The notes: generated by a model not told the origin, from the letters alone. Shown: positions 16,342 to 24,963, numbered from the stretch's first letter. The stretch is 33,443 nucleotides of DNA from Acidimicrobiales bacterium (GCA_017883135.1 JADGOE010000034.1:1-33443), one strand, 5' to 3'. Made by a program: numbers and translations.

Positions 16342-17022
16342 TTGGGCGGCAAGCCTATCGTCGCGGTCATCTTCGACCTCGACGGCCTGCTCATCGACTC
16401 GGAGCCGTTCTGGCGCCAGGCCGAGACCGAGGTGTTCGGCTCGCTCGGGCTCCACCTGTCGGAGGCGGAGTGCCGCCAGACCATGGGACTCCGGATCGAT
16501 GACGCCGTCCGGCACTGGTGGGACCGCTCCCCGTGGAGCGGGATGGGCCCGACCGAGGTGGAGCGGGCGATCACGGCCCGGGTGGCGGAGTTGGTCGGTG
16601 CGTCGGGCGCCCCCATGCCCGGCGCCCTGGAGGCTGTAGCCCTGTGCGTCCGGCTGTCGTTGCCGGTGGCCGTGTGCTCCGGCTCCTATGCGGTGGTGAT
16701 CGAAGCGGCTCTTCGGGCCCTCGGGATCGGGCTCGACGTCTCGGTGTGGCACACGGCCGAGTGGGAGCCGCTGGGCAAGCCCCATCCCGGGGCGTACCTG
16801 TCGACGGCGCAGAGGTTGGGCGTCGATCCGCTCGGCTGCCTTGCCGTCGAAGACTCGTTCAACGGCGCGTTGTCGGCCAAGGCCGCCCGAATGCGGGTCG
16901 TCGCGGTTCCCGAGCCTGCGGCCATCGACTCCCCCCGCTGGGGTTTCTGCGACCGGACGCTTGCCTCGCTGGCCGGGTTCGACGAGTCGCTGATCCGCTC
17001 GCTCGAACTGCCGGGCAGCTGA
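16342..17022 (+). CDS. HAD-family sugar phosphatase (HxpB/YniC-like)
   Basis: A 226-residue haloacid dehalogenase-type hydrolase of the beta-phosphoglucomutase-like subgroup. Motif I FDLDGLLIDSEPFW holds both Asp residues, motif II VCSGSY the Ser, motif III is Lys in GKPHPGAYLS, and motif IV is VEDSFNG. A helical cap lies between motifs I and II. The whole pattern resembles the E. coli 2-deoxyglucose-6-phosphatase/hexitol phosphatase HxpB, so a sugar-phosphate substrate is likely but not proven. The start appears to be TTG 16342, as no ATG or GTG precedes the first strand. It lies 26 nt after sucD and is probably transcribed with it. A large inverted repeat follows and could terminate the unit. 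Confidence 0.85.
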   Translation: MGGKPIVAVIFDLDGLLIDSEPFWRQAETEVFGSLGLHLSEAECRQTMGLRIDDAVRHWWDRSPWSGMGPTEVERAITARVAELVGASGAPMPGALEAVALCVRLSLPVAVCSGSYAVVIEAALRALGIGLDVSVWHTAEWEPLGKPHPGAYLSTAQRLGVDPLGCLAVEDSFNGALSAKAARMRVVAVPEPAAIDSPRWGFCDRTLASLAGFDESLIRSLELPGS

Positions 17023-17093
17023 AACTTTCGCTTCGGAAGTCCCGAATCGGTGCCGATAGAACCGGTACGAGGGGCATTCCCTGGGCAGGGGGA

Positions 17094-17147
17094 CCGAGCG
17101 ACGTAAGACCCGTACCGGTGGCAGGCCGGTTGGGCTACGTCGCTCGG
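17094..17147. repeat. 12-bp perfect inverted repeat with nested hairpin
   Basis: CCGAGCGACGTA (17094-17105) is exactly complementary to 17136-17147. The 30-nt loop holds another stem, ACCGG 17114-17118 with CCGGT 17126-17130. It lies in the 235-bp gap between the HAD gene and purN. As RNA it would form a long stem-loop; as DNA it is a 54-bp dyad. It could be a terminator for sucCD-HAD, a regulator site or a remnant of a mobile palindromic element. Confidence 0.6.
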
Positions 17148-17210
17148 GTATCGCTGGCACCGACACTAGCGCCAGCTCTCCGGCCGCGGCCGGTGGGGCT
17201 CGGGCTGGCG

Positions 17211-17240
17211 TGGGATCGCGTGGGATCGCGTGGGATCGCC
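17211..17240 (+). repeat. Three 10-bp tandem repeats upstream of purN
   Basis: TGGGATCGCG repeats at 17211, 17221 and 17231 (the last ends GCC). The array occupies the -35 and spacer positions of the purN promoter candidate. Period 10 places each copy on nearly the same helix face. Confidence 0.7.
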
Positions 17241-17245
17241 GCTGG

Positions 17246-17251
17246 TAGCGT
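17246..17251 (+). promoter_or_regulatory. -10 element (TAGCGT), leaderless purN
   Basis: TAGCGT lies 6 nt before the GTG start at 17258, with no ribosome-binding site between, so the purN-purH transcript probably starts on the start codon. Confidence 0.45.
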
Positions 17252-17257
17252 GCGCCC

Positions 17258-17905
17258 GTGGGCCCCGGCGCTTCTCCTGACACTTCCTCGACGGTTCGGA
17301 TCGCCGTCCTCGCTTCTGGCAGCGGCACCATCCTCGAGGCGATCATCGCCGCCGACCTCCCGGTCCGATTGGTGGTGGCCGACCGGAGGTGTCGCGCCCT
17401 TCAGGTCGCGTCCGATGCCGGCATCCCGGCAGTGCTGGTCGATCGGTCGGAGTTCGGGGGATTCGCTCCGTCCTTCGATCGCGAGGGGTACACCCGCTCG
17501 ATCACCTCGGTCCTGAGGGACGCGAACATCGAGGTGGTGGTGATGGCCGGTTTCGGCACGGTGCTCGGCCAGGCGGTCCATGCCGCCTTTGGCGGGCGGA
17601 TCCTGAACACCCATCCCGCGTTGCTGCCCGCCTTCCCCGGATGGCACGCCGTATCCGATGCCCTGGCCGCCGGTGCGACCGAGACGGGCACCACGGTGCA
17701 CATCGCGACCTTGGAGATGGATGCCGGCCCGGTGCTGGCCCAGGCGAAGGTCCCCGTCCTTCGGGGCGACACCGAGGCCACACTGCACGAACGCATCAAA
17801 TTGGTGGAGCGGACGCTGTACCCCGACACCATCCGCTCATTCATCGACGGGTTGGCGGCCCGGGCCGGCGATGGGCGAGGATCAGCACGGGAGGTCACTG
17901 AGTGA
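17258..17905 (+). CDS. purN: Phosphoribosylglycinamide formyltransferase
   Basis: A 215-residue GAR transformylase that transfers the formyl group of 10-formyl-THF to glycinamide ribonucleotide, the third step of purine synthesis. Visible are the phosphate-binding SGSGTILEAII (family consensus has Ser-Asn in place of Thr-Ile), VVMAGFGTVLG, and the active-site NTHPALLPAFPGWHAV with the catalytic Asn and His. The Asp-containing MDAGPVLAQAKVPV follows. The GTG start follows a TAGCGT -10 by 6 nt. The stop overlaps purH by 4 nt, so the pair forms an operon. The one-carbon donor can come from FolD, encoded just downstream. Confidence 0.93.
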   Translation: MGPGASPDTSSTVRIAVLASGSGTILEAIIAADLPVRLVVADRRCRALQVASDAGIPAVLVDRSEFGGFAPSFDREGYTRSITSVLRDANIEVVVMAGFGTVLGQAVHAAFGGRILNTHPALLPAFPGWHAVSDALAAGATETGTTVHIATLEMDAGPVLAQAKVPVLRGDTEATLHERIKLVERTLYPDTIRSFIDGLAARAGDGRGSAREVTE

Positions 17906-19473
17906 AGGCACTGCTGTCCGTTTACGACAAGACCGGAATCGAGGACCTCGCCCGAGGGCTGTCCGAACTCGGGTGGGAGCTGATCTCGAGTGGTGGCACA
18001 TCGGCCGCCTTGGCCCGCGCCGGCATCGACCACGTGGAGGTGTCCGACCTCACCGGGGCACCGGAGATGTTGGGGGGGAGGGTCAAGACCCTCCATCCGG
18101 TCATCCACGGGGGGATCCTGGCCGACCGCTCGCAGCCCGACCACCTCGACGTCCTCGACCGCCTGGGCATCGGCCTGATCGACCTCGTGGTGTGCAACCT
18201 CTACCCGTTCTCGTCGGACCCGTCGGTCGAACTGATCGATGTCGGAGGGCCGACCATGGTGCGCGCCGCGGCGAAGAACCATGACCACGTCGGTGTGGTG
18301 GTCGACCCCGACGAGTACGGGAACGTCCTCGCCGAGCTACGGAATGACGGCACCCTCTCCCTCGACACGAGGCGACGGTTGGCCCGCGAGGCGTTCGCCC
18401 ACACGGCCGGGTATGACGCGGCCATCGTCGCGTGGCTCGACGAGCGGGAGGGCCCTGGCCTCAATACGGCCGGTGCCCGCTCGGGTGCTGACGAGTTCGA
18501 CACGGCCGCGCTGCTGCCGCCGACCATCCACCTCACGCTGGAGCGGGCGGGTTCGCTGCGCTATGGGGAGAACCCCCACCAGCACGGGGCCCGGTACCGG
18601 ATCGCCGGTCAGCATTCGTGGTGGGACGACGTGCTCCAACATGGCGGCAAGGAGCTCTCGTACCTCAACATCTTCGACGCTGACGCGGCGTGGCGACTGG
18701 TGCACGAGCTCCCCGCTTCCGGCAATGCCGACGTGGCCGTGGCAATCATCAAGCACGCGAACCCGTGCGGGGCCGCACTCGATACCGACCTGGTGCGCGC
18801 CTACGAGCGGGCCCTCGAGTGCGATCCCCAGTCTGCGTTCGGGGGCATCGTGGCCATCGGTGGACCCGTCACGGTGGCGGTGGCCGAGGCCATTGCCGCG
18901 GGCCCGCAGGCCGATGTGATCATCGCCCCGTCGTACGCCGACGCGGCGCTGGCCCAGTTGGCGTCGAAGCGCAAGGCGACCCGCTTGTTGTCGGCCCCCT
19001 CCCCCGAGCCCCTGGTGCGCCAGTACCGCGGGCTCGGCGCCAGTGTGCTGGTGCAGGATGCCGACCGGTTCGTGGTCGATCCCTCGGCATGGGAAGTGGC
19101 GACCGTGGTGCGACCGACCGATGAGCAGTGGCGCGATCTGGCCCTGGCCTGGAAGGTCTGCGCCCGCACGACCTCCAACGCCATTGCCATCGTCAACAAC
19201 GGCCAGGCGGTCGGAGTCGGGGCGGGCCAGCAGTCCCGGGTGGTCGCCGCGGAGATCGCGGTGGGCAAGGCGGGGGCACGGGCAGCCGGTGGCGCCGCGG
19301 CCAGTGACGCGTTCTTCCCCTTTCCGGATGGACTGATGGTGCTGGCCAGCGCAGGGGTTGCGGCCGTGGTGCAGCCGGGCGGATCCATCCGTGACGACGA
19401 GGTGATCGCAGCGGCCGACGAGGCGGGTATCGCGGTGGTCATGGCCGGTGGCGAGCGGCACTTCCGACATTGA
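17902..19473 (+). CDS. purH: Bifunctional AICAR formyltransferase/IMP cyclohydrolase
   Basis: A 523-residue two-domain enzyme for the last two steps to IMP. The N-terminal IMP cyclohydrolase domain has SVYDKTGI, ISSGGTSAAL, GRVKTLHPVIHGGIL and CNLYPF. The C-terminal AICAR formyltransferase domain has RYGENPHQHGARY, the catalytic Lys-His in IKHANPCGAAL, then NAIAIVNNGQAVGVGAGQQSRV. It ends in RHFRH as usual. The GTG start lies within the purN stop region and has GGGAGG 8 nt upstream. The product IMP feeds GuaB3/GuaA encoded in the left part of the window. It is full length with all key motifs. Confidence 0.97.
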   Translation: MKALLSVYDKTGIEDLARGLSELGWELISSGGTSAALARAGIDHVEVSDLTGAPEMLGGRVKTLHPVIHGGILADRSQPDHLDVLDRLGIGLIDLVVCNLYPFSSDPSVELIDVGGPTMVRAAAKNHDHVGVVVDPDEYGNVLAELRNDGTLSLDTRRRLAREAFAHTAGYDAAIVAWLDEREGPGLNTAGARSGADEFDTAALLPPTIHLTLERAGSLRYGENPHQHGARYRIAGQHSWWDDVLQHGGKELSYLNIFDADAAWRLVHELPASGNADVAVAIIKHANPCGAALDTDLVRAYERALECDPQSAFGGIVAIGGPVTVAVAEAIAAGPQADVIIAPSYADAALAQLASKRKATRLLSAPSPEPLVRQYRGLGASVLVQDADRFVVDPSAWEVATVVRPTDEQWRDLALAWKVCARTTSNAIAIVNNGQAVGVGAGQQSRVVAAEIAVGKAGARAAGGAAASDAFFPFPDGLMVLASAGVAAVVQPGGSIRDDEVIAAADEAGIAVVMAGGERHFRH

Positions 19474-19564
19474 GCGACCAAGGCGGCGTACCGGAGACTT
19501 CGAGCGAACGAGGCGCCGTGCCGACGACGGCACTCGTGGCGAACTGCGCAGTGAGGGGACGGCG

Positions 19565-20419
19565 ATGACGGCGATACTGCTCGACGGGGAGATGCTTGCG
19601 GCCAAGGTCCGTGCCGAGGTGACCGATCGGGTCGCCCGGCTACGGGGAGCCGGCGTGACGGTGGGACTCGGGACCATTCTGGTGGGTGACGACGGCCCGA
19701 GTGCCCGTTACGTCGCCATGAAGCACGCCGACTGCGCCGAGGTCGGCATCCGTTCGGCCCACGAGCACCTTCCGGCAGATGTGTCGCAGGACGAGCTCGA
19801 GGCGGTGATCGCACGGTTCAATGCTGACCCGGAGATCCATGCCTACCTGGTGCAACTACCTCTGCCGGCGGGTCTGGACGAGGAACGGGTGCTGATGGCG
19901 GTCGACCCGGAAAAGGACGTCGACGGCCTGCACCCGGTCAATCTGGGACGGCTGGTCATGGGGGCCAACGGTCCGCTGCCGTGCACCCCGGCGGGCATCG
20001 TCGAGCTGCTGCACGCCAATGACGTGCCCGTGGAGGGCAAACACGTGGTGGTGATCGGGCGGGGCCTGACCATCGGCCGGCCGCTGGCGCTGCTGCTGGC
20101 CATGAAGCGCCCCGGTTGCAACGCCGCGGTGACCGTGGTCCACACCGGGGTGGAGGACATGAAGGGCCTGGTTCGCCAGGGCGACGTGGTGGTGGCCGCG
20201 GCCGGCCGGGCCGGTCTGGTGACCCCCGACATGATCAAGCCGGGCGCAGCGGTGGTGGGAGCCGGGACCTCGTGGGAAGGGAAGAAGCTGCTGTCCGACG
20301 TCGATACTTCGGTTGCCGAAGTTGCCGGGTGGATCACCCCGCGCATCGGAGGGGTGGGTCCGATGACCCGGGCCATGCTGTTGCGCAATGCCATCCGCGC
20401 TGCGGAGTGCTCGTCATGA
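19565..20419 (+). CDS. folD: Methylenetetrahydrofolate dehydrogenase/cyclohydrolase
   Basis: A 284-residue bifunctional enzyme interconverting 5,10-methylene-THF and 10-formyl-THF with NADP. The catalytic Lys is in YVAMKHADCAEVGI. QLPLPAGLDEERVL and DPEKDVDGLHPVNLGRL form the folate site, and VVIGRGLTIGRPLALLL is the actinobacterial version of the NADP-binding loop. It ends with the conserved GGVGPMTRAMLLRNAI. ATG 19565 is preceded by GAGGGGACGG; the open frame extends upstream without a better start. It begins 91 nt after purH and feeds PurN/PurH with 10-formyl-THF, so the cluster makes biochemical sense. The stop overlaps the next start by ATGA. Confidence 0.96.
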   Translation: MTAILLDGEMLAAKVRAEVTDRVARLRGAGVTVGLGTILVGDDGPSARYVAMKHADCAEVGIRSAHEHLPADVSQDELEAVIARFNADPEIHAYLVQLPLPAGLDEERVLMAVDPEKDVDGLHPVNLGRLVMGANGPLPCTPAGIVELLHANDVPVEGKHVVVIGRGLTIGRPLALLLAMKRPGCNAAVTVVHTGVEDMKGLVRQGDVVVAAAGRAGLVTPDMIKPGAAVVGAGTSWEGKKLLSDVDTSVAEVAGWITPRIGGVGPMTRAMLLRNAIRAAECSS

Positions 20420-20781
20420 GCGAGCAGGTGGCGCTCGAGACCGATCAACGGCCGTGGGGGAGCTACTCCGTCCTCGACGACGATGGCACGCACAAGGTCA
20501 GGCGCATCGTGGTGCTGCCCGGTAAACGGCTCAGCTATCAACGCCATGCTCGGCGTTCGGAGCACTGGTTCATCGTCGCCGGCACCTCGCTGGTCACTCT
20601 GGACGGCGTGCAACGTGAGCTGGCGACCGGCGCGTCGATCGACATCCCGGTGGGCGTCGGCCACCGCATCGAGAACGCCACCGATGGCGACGTCGTCTTC
20701 ATCGAGGTCCAGCACGGTGAGTACTTCGGTGAGGACGACATCGTCCGGCTCGAGGACGACTACGGCCGGTGCGGCAGTTGA
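20416..20781 (+). CDS. Cupin protein, mannose-6-phosphate isomerase type II C-terminal family
   Basis: A 121-residue stand-alone cupin matching the C-terminal isomerase domain of ManC/AlgA-type bifunctional enzymes. It has RPWGSYSVLDDD, KVRRIVVLPGKRLSYQRHARR, the metal-binding SEHWFIV, DIPVGVGHRIEN, IEVQHGEYFGEDDIVRLEDDYGR. In characterised proteins this domain interconverts mannose-6-phosphate and fructose-6-phosphate with a metal ion. In this short single-domain form the activity is likely but untested. The ATG overlaps the folD stop (ATGA), so translation is coupled although the pathways have no obvious link. The stop is itself overlapped by the next gene. Confidence 0.85.
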   Translation: MSEQVALETDQRPWGSYSVLDDDGTHKVRRIVVLPGKRLSYQRHARRSEHWFIVAGTSLVTLDGVQRELATGASIDIPVGVGHRIENATDGDVVFIEVQHGEYFGEDDIVRLEDDYGRCGS

Positions 20782-21632
20782 GGAGTACCGGCCGTCGGGG
20801 GCACGGTCGCCTCGCAAATGGCGCGAGTGCCCTGGCCGCCCTGGCGTGGGTGTCGGCGGTGGCCTACCTGTCGGTGGTCGGCTTCGCTCCGGCGGGAGCC
20901 GCCGCGGCCCCGGCCCCGGCGGCGCTGGTGGCTGTCTCGACCACCACGGTTCCCCCGGCTTCGACCGCCAGCTCCACGTCGGCACCGACCACCAGCTCCA
21001 CGGCGGCTTCGACTACCACGACGACCACGTCCCCCACTACGACGACTTCTTCGCAGCCGGCCACGACGACCACGTCTCCTACCACGACTGCGCCCCTCAC
21101 GACTGCGCCGTCCTTGCCGCCGTCAGGTACCCCGTGGGGATTGATCGGGCTCATCGTGGTGTTGGTGATCGCCATCGTGCTGGTGGCACTGCTGCTCCGG
21201 TCACGGAAGAGGCGGGCGGCGGCTGCGGCGTGGCGCCTCGCTGCGCTCCCTGCTCTCAGCGACGCCCAACTGGCCCGCGAGTCCCTGCGGTCGGGCAACG
21301 CAGCGTCCGACGACCCGGAGATACGGGGCGCGGTGGCGGTGCAGGTCGACAGGGCGGCGATCGCTCTCGAGCGGGCGGTCGGCTCGGCTCCCGACCAACA
21401 AGCCGGGAGCACGGCGACAACGGCAGCAGGCGCGTTGCGTGGACTGGCGTTCGCCATCGAGGCCGATCGGCTGCTGCGGCACGGCCCGACAGCTCCCTCT
21501 GGATTGCAGCTGGCGCAGGCCGACGAGGCCCGCCGGGCCCGCAGCGCCGAATTGGACGCGGCGCTGGCCAGGCTCTCGACCCACATCGGTTCGAGGCCCG
21601 GCTCCCACGCCGGCTCGCCGGCGACCGGCTGA
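20769..21632 (+). CDS. Ser/Thr-rich membrane protein, unknown function
   Basis: A 287-residue protein of clear layout but no recognised family. Residues 17-45 form a signal peptide or first membrane helix. Residues ~55-120 are a low-complexity Thr/Ser/Pro linker, likely outside and a possible O-glycosylation region. Residues 123-143 form a second membrane helix, followed by a basic LLLRSRKRR stop-transfer. Residues 150-287 are Ala-rich, helical and cytoplasmic. The start is GTG 20769 or TTG 20778; both overlap the cupin gene, the latter as TTGA. Translational coupling places it in the folD-cupin operon. The layout recalls Actinobacteria proteins with a DUF4129-like cytoplasmic tail, but I cannot confirm that. 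Confidence 0.7.
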   Translation: MRQLRSTGRRGHGRLANGASALAALAWVSAVAYLSVVGFAPAGAAAAPAPAALVAVSTTTVPPASTASSTSAPTTSSTAASTTTTTTSPTTTTSSQPATTTTSPTTTAPLTTAPSLPPSGTPWGLIGLIVVLVIAIVLVALLLRSRKRRAAAAAWRLAALPALSDAQLARESLRSGNAASDDPEIRGAVAVQVDRAAIALERAVGSAPDQQAGSTATTAAGALRGLAFAIEADRLLRHGPTAPSGLQLAQADEARRARSAELDAALARLSTHIGSRPGSHAGSPATG

Positions 21633-21680
21633 GCGGCTGTGCTCGGCGCGGTGACCACGGACCGGAAGGGCGTTCAGCAC

Positions 21681-21686
21681 TAGGCT
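21681..21686 (+). promoter_or_regulatory. -10 element (TAGGCT), leaderless metF
   Basis: TAGGCT lies 9 nt before the metF ATG, with no Shine-Dalgarno between. It implies a start within about 2 nt of the ATG. Confidence 0.45.
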
Positions 21687-21695
21687 GATCCAGCT

Positions 21696-22559
21696 ATGAC
21701 CCGGATCGCCGACCTCTTGGCCAAGGGCCGGACCTACTCGTTCGAGTTCTTCCCACCGAAGAACGACGCGGAGCAGGCCACCTTGGTCAAGACGCTCCGA
21801 GACCTCGAACAGCTCGGACCGTCGTTCGTGTCCGTCACCTATCGAGGAGGGGCCGAGTCGCGCAAGCGCACGTTCGACCTGGTCACCGGCATGCTCAGCA
21901 CCACCAACCTGGTGCCGATGGCCCATTTGATCTGCGTGGCCCACACCCGTTTGGAGCTGGCGGAGATACTGGTCGCCTACCGAACAGCCGGCGTCGAGAA
22001 CCTGATGGCACTGGGAGGTGACCCGCCCACCGGACCCAGGGAGGGCTCGGGCGAGTTGCACCACGCCTCCGAGTTGGTCGACCTGGCCCGCGCCATCGGG
22101 GGCTTCTCGGTAGGGGTGGCAGCGCAACCGAGCTGCCATCCACTCTCACCTGACCGCGAGACCGATCGAGACCATCTGGCCGCCAAGCTGTCACGGGCCG
22201 ACTTCGCCGTCACCCAGTTCTTCTTCGAGGCAGCGGAGTACACCGGGCTGGTGGCCGACCTCGCCGCCCGGGGTGTGGACAAGCCGGTACTTCCCGGCAT
22301 CATGCCGGTCACCAGCCTGACCTCGATCCCGCGCATGGCCGCCATGGGCGCCGCCGTGCCCGAGTGGATGGTCGAGCGGCTTCGAGCGGCAGACGCGAGC
22401 GGGGGCCCCGAGGCGGTCCGTCGTGAGGGCGTCGCGGTTGCCACCGAGCTCTGTGAGCAGCTGCTCGATACCGCGGTGCCGGGCCTGCACTTCTACACGC
22501 TCAACCGATCGAGTGCCACCCGCGAGATCTACTCTGCGCTGGGGCTGGCCAAGCCCTGA
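21696..22559 (+). CDS. metF: 5,10-methylenetetrahydrofolate reductase
   Basis: A 287-residue FAD-dependent (beta/alpha)8-barrel enzyme that reduces methylene-THF to 5-methyl-THF for methionine synthesis. Visible are [11 protein letters not shown] with the catalytic Glu, [25 protein letters not shown] (the Asp beside FAD), [14 protein letters not shown] and [10 protein letters not shown]. It ends ALGLAKP. Normal family length is about 290, so it is complete. It has its own TAGGCT promoter element and is probably transcribed apart from the folD unit, though it uses the product of the same folate pool. A set of 7-bp tandem repeats with a hairpin follows the stop directly. Confidence 0.96.
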   Translation: MTRIADLLAKGRTYSFEFFPPKNDAEQATLVKTLRDLEQLGPSFVSVTYRGGAESRKRTFDLVTGMLSTTNLVPMAHLICVAHTRLELAEILVAYRTAGVENLMALGGDPPTGPREGSGELHHASELVDLARAIGGFSVGVAAQPSCHPLSPDRETDRDHLAAKLSRADFAVTQFFFEAAEYTGLVADLAARGVDKPVLPGIMPVTSLTSIPRMAAMGAAVPEWMVERLRAADASGGPEAVRREGVAVATELCEQLLDTAVPGLHFYTLNRSSATREIYSALGLAKP

Positions 22560-22595
22560 GCCCGAGCCCCGAGCCCCGAGCCCCGAGCCGGGGCT
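22560..22595 (+). terminator. 7-bp tandem repeats ending in a hairpin after metF
   Basis: GCCCCGA is repeated three times (22566-22586) after a 6-bp version directly behind the metF stop. AGCCCC (22579-22584) pairs with GGGGCT (22590-22595) around a 5-nt loop, and other copies can pair instead. It is probably a terminator without a U-run, in which repeat number may vary. Confidence 0.45.
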
Positions 22596-22650
22596 TCGGT
22601 GCGCCGAGTGCCGCGGGCGAGCCCGGTTGGGGAGTGTCGGAGGGTGCCGA

Positions 22651-22656
22651 TATGCT
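22651..22656 (+). promoter_or_regulatory. Promoter of icd: TTGGGG-N18-TATGCT, leaderless
   Basis: TATGCT is 7 nt before the ATG at 22664, and TTGGGG at 22627-22632 is a fair -35 at 18-nt spacing. The transcript would begin on the start codon. Confidence 0.5.
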
Positions 22657-22663
22657 GCGCCGC

Positions 22664-23860
22664 ATGGCAGATCTGATCACACAGGGTCCCGACGGTGCTC
22701 TCCACGTCACCGACGAGCCGATCATCCCCTTCATCGAGGGTGACGGCACCGGTGTGGACATCTGGCCGGCGGCAAGGTCGGTACTCGACGCCGCAGCCGC
22801 CAAGTACGGCAAGTCGGTGGCGTGGAAAGAGGTGCTTGCCGGCCAGAAGGCATTCGACGAGACCGGCAGCTGGTTGCCCGACGAGACTGTCGAGGCCTTC
22901 CGGTCCCATCTGATCGGCATCAAGGGCCCCCTGACCACACCGGTGGGCGGTGGCATCCGCTCGCTCAACGTGGCCCTCCGGCAGATCCTCGACCTCTATG
23001 TCTGCCTGCGCCCGGTGCGGTGGTTCACCGGCGTGCCGTCGCCGGTGCTCCATCCCGAAAAGGTCGACATGGTCATCTTCAGGGAGAACACCGAGGACAT
23101 CTACGCCGGCCTCGAGGTCGAGGCCTACACACCCGAGGCGATCAAGCTGGCTGCGTACCTCCGTGAGGAGATGGGCTGGGAGATCCGCGAAGGCTCCGGC
23201 ATCGGTATCAAGCCGATCTCCGAAATGGCGTCCAAGCGGTTGATCCGGGCGTCCATCAAGTACGCACTGTCCCACGGGCGGGCCAGCGTGAACATCGTCC
23301 ACAAGGGGAACATCCAGAAGTTCACCGAGGGCGCGTTCCGCAACTGGGGCTACGACCTGGTCCGCGAGGAGTTCTCCGACGTCGCCGTCGGCTGGGACGA
23401 CTGCGGGGGACGGCCCGGCGACAAGTTGTTGGTCAAGGACAGCATCGCCGACATCACCCTCCAGCAGGTACTGACCCGCCCCGAGGAGTTCGACGTCCTC
23501 GCCACCACCAACCTCAACGGCGACTATCTCTCCGATGCGTTGGCCGCCCAGGTCGGTGGTATCGGCATCGCCCCCGGGGGCAACATCAACTACGTCACCG
23601 GTCACGGCATCTTCGAGGCGACCCACGGCACCGCACCGAAGTACGCGGGTCAAGACAAGGTCAACCCGGGCTCATTACTGTTGTCCGGGGTCTTGATGTA
23701 CGAGCACCTCGGCTGGACCGAGGCCGCGGCCGACATCGTGACGGCTCTTGAGGCCACGATCGCCGACAAGGTGGTCACCTACGACTTTGCCCGGCTGATG
23801 CAAGGTGCCACTGAGGTCAAGTGCTCGGAGTTCGCCTCGGCCATCGTCGACCGCCTGTAG
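22664..23860 (+). CDS. icd: Isocitrate dehydrogenase (NADP), homodimeric E. coli type
   Basis: A 398-residue enzyme oxidising isocitrate to 2-oxoglutarate. Substrate-site Ser and Asn are in [13 protein letters not shown] (the region phosphorylated by AceK in E. coli). [45 protein letters not shown] and [18 protein letters not shown] follow. This is the E. coli-like type, not the monomeric NADP-IDH common in many actinobacteria. The first ATG of the open frame (22634) would span the promoter, so ATG 22664, placed 7 nt after TATGCT, is preferred. It is separately transcribed from mdh but adjacent to it, so two TCA enzymes lie together. Confidence 0.95.
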   Translation: MADLITQGPDGALHVTDEPIIPFIEGDGTGVDIWPAARSVLDAAAAKYGKSVAWKEVLAGQKAFDETGSWLPDETVEAFRSHLIGIKGPLTTPVGGGIRSLNVALRQILDLYVCLRPVRWFTGVPSPVLHPEKVDMVIFRENTEDIYAGLEVEAYTPEAIKLAAYLREEMGWEIREGSGIGIKPISEMASKRLIRASIKYALSHGRASVNIVHKGNIQKFTEGAFRNWGYDLVREEFSDVAVGWDDCGGRPGDKLLVKDSIADITLQQVLTRPEEFDVLATTNLNGDYLSDALAAQVGGIGIAPGGNINYVTGHGIFEATHGTAPKYAGQDKVNPGSLLLSGVLMYEHLGWTEAAADIVTALEATIADKVVTYDFARLMQGATEVKCSEFASAIVDRL

Positions 23861-23916
23861 CGGTGGCCCGCCAGGGGCCCCGGGCCCCAGGTTCGACCGA
23901 TCGGAAGCTGCCGGGT

Positions 23917-23922
23917 TAGCCT
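23917..23922 (+). promoter_or_regulatory. -10 element (TAGCCT), leaderless mdh
   Basis: TAGCCT lies 7 nt before the mdh ATG, with no ribosome-binding site. TTCGAC at 23892-23897 is a possible but overly distant -35 (19 nt). Confidence 0.5.
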
Positions 23923-23929
23923 CGGCCCC

Positions 23930-24922
23930 ATGGCAGCCAAGTCACCAATCCACGTCACCGTCACCGGGGCCGCCGGCCAGATCGGCTACGCCCTCCTCTT
24001 CCGCATCGCGTCGGGTCAGCTGCTCGGCCCCGACCAGCCGGTCGTGCTGCGCCTCCTCGAGATCGAGCCCGGCATGAAGGCCCTCGAGGGCGTGGTGATG
24101 GAGATCGACGACTGCGCGTTCCCCCTGGTCAGTGACATCGTCGCCACCACCGACCTCGACACCGCCTTCGACGGGACCTCGTGGGCCCTGTTGGTCGGTT
24201 CCATCCCCCGGAAGGCGGGCATGGAGCGTGGAGACCTACTCATCATCAACGGTGGGATCTTCGGCCCCCAGGGGCAGGCCATCGCTGCCAACGCCGCCTC
24301 GGACGTGCGGGTGCTGGTGGTCGGCAACCCGTGCAACACCAACTGCTTGATCGCCCGCTCGAACGCTCCCGAGGTGCCGACCGATCGCTGGTTCGCCATG
24401 ACCCGGCTCGACGAAAACCGCGCCAAGAGCCAGCTGGCCGTTAGAGCGGGGGTACCGGTGTCTTCGGTGACCAACCTGGCCATCTGGGGGAACCACTCGG
24501 CCACCCAGTTCCCCGACTTCGCCAACGCGCGCATCGCCGGCAAGCCGGCCCCCGAGGTCATCAAGGATGCCGAGTGGTTGCAGGGTGAGTTCATCACCAC
24601 GGTGCAGAAGCGTGGTGCGGCGATCATCGATGCCCGGGGCCTGTCCTCGGCGGCCTCGGCGGCCAACGCCGCCATCGACTCGGTGGTGAGCATCCGCACC
24701 CCGACCCCGAGTGGTGAATTCAACTCCCTCGCGGTCGTCTCCAACGGGGAGTACGGCGTGCCCCAGGGGCTCCAGTTCGGCTTTCCGGTGCGGGCCGACG
24801 GCGCGGGCGCCTGGGAGGTGGTCGAGGGACTCCCCCACGACGGGTTCGCCACCGAGCGGGTCCGGATCACCACCGAGGAGCTCGAGGCGGAGCGCTCCGA
24901 AGTCACCGACCTCCTACCGTAA
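23930..24922 (+). CDS. mdh: Malate dehydrogenase (NAD)
   Basis: A 330-residue enzyme of the cytosolic-like MDH group. NAD-binding [54 protein letters not shown], the catalytic Arg-containing [14 protein letters not shown], and [13 protein letters not shown] with the catalytic His are all present. It converts malate and NAD to oxaloacetate and NADH. The ATG follows a TAGCCT element by 7 nt, so the message is probably leaderless. It ends close to a small GC-rich hairpin (24925-24938), and a second hairpin lies at 24964. It adjoins icd but has its own promoter. Confidence 0.97.
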   Translation: MAAKSPIHVTVTGAAGQIGYALLFRIASGQLLGPDQPVVLRLLEIEPGMKALEGVVMEIDDCAFPLVSDIVATTDLDTAFDGTSWALLVGSIPRKAGMERGDLLIINGGIFGPQGQAIAANAASDVRVLVVGNPCNTNCLIARSNAPEVPTDRWFAMTRLDENRAKSQLAVRAGVPVSSVTNLAIWGNHSATQFPDFANARIAGKPAPEVIKDAEWLQGEFITTVQKRGAAIIDARGLSSAASAANAAIDSVVSIRTPTPSGEFNSLAVVSNGEYGVPQGLQFGFPVRADGAGAWEVVEGLPHDGFATERVRITTEELEAERSEVTDLLP

Positions 24923-24963
24923 GGCGCGCTCCGGCGCGTGCATCACGGTTGTTCGCCAGGCGT

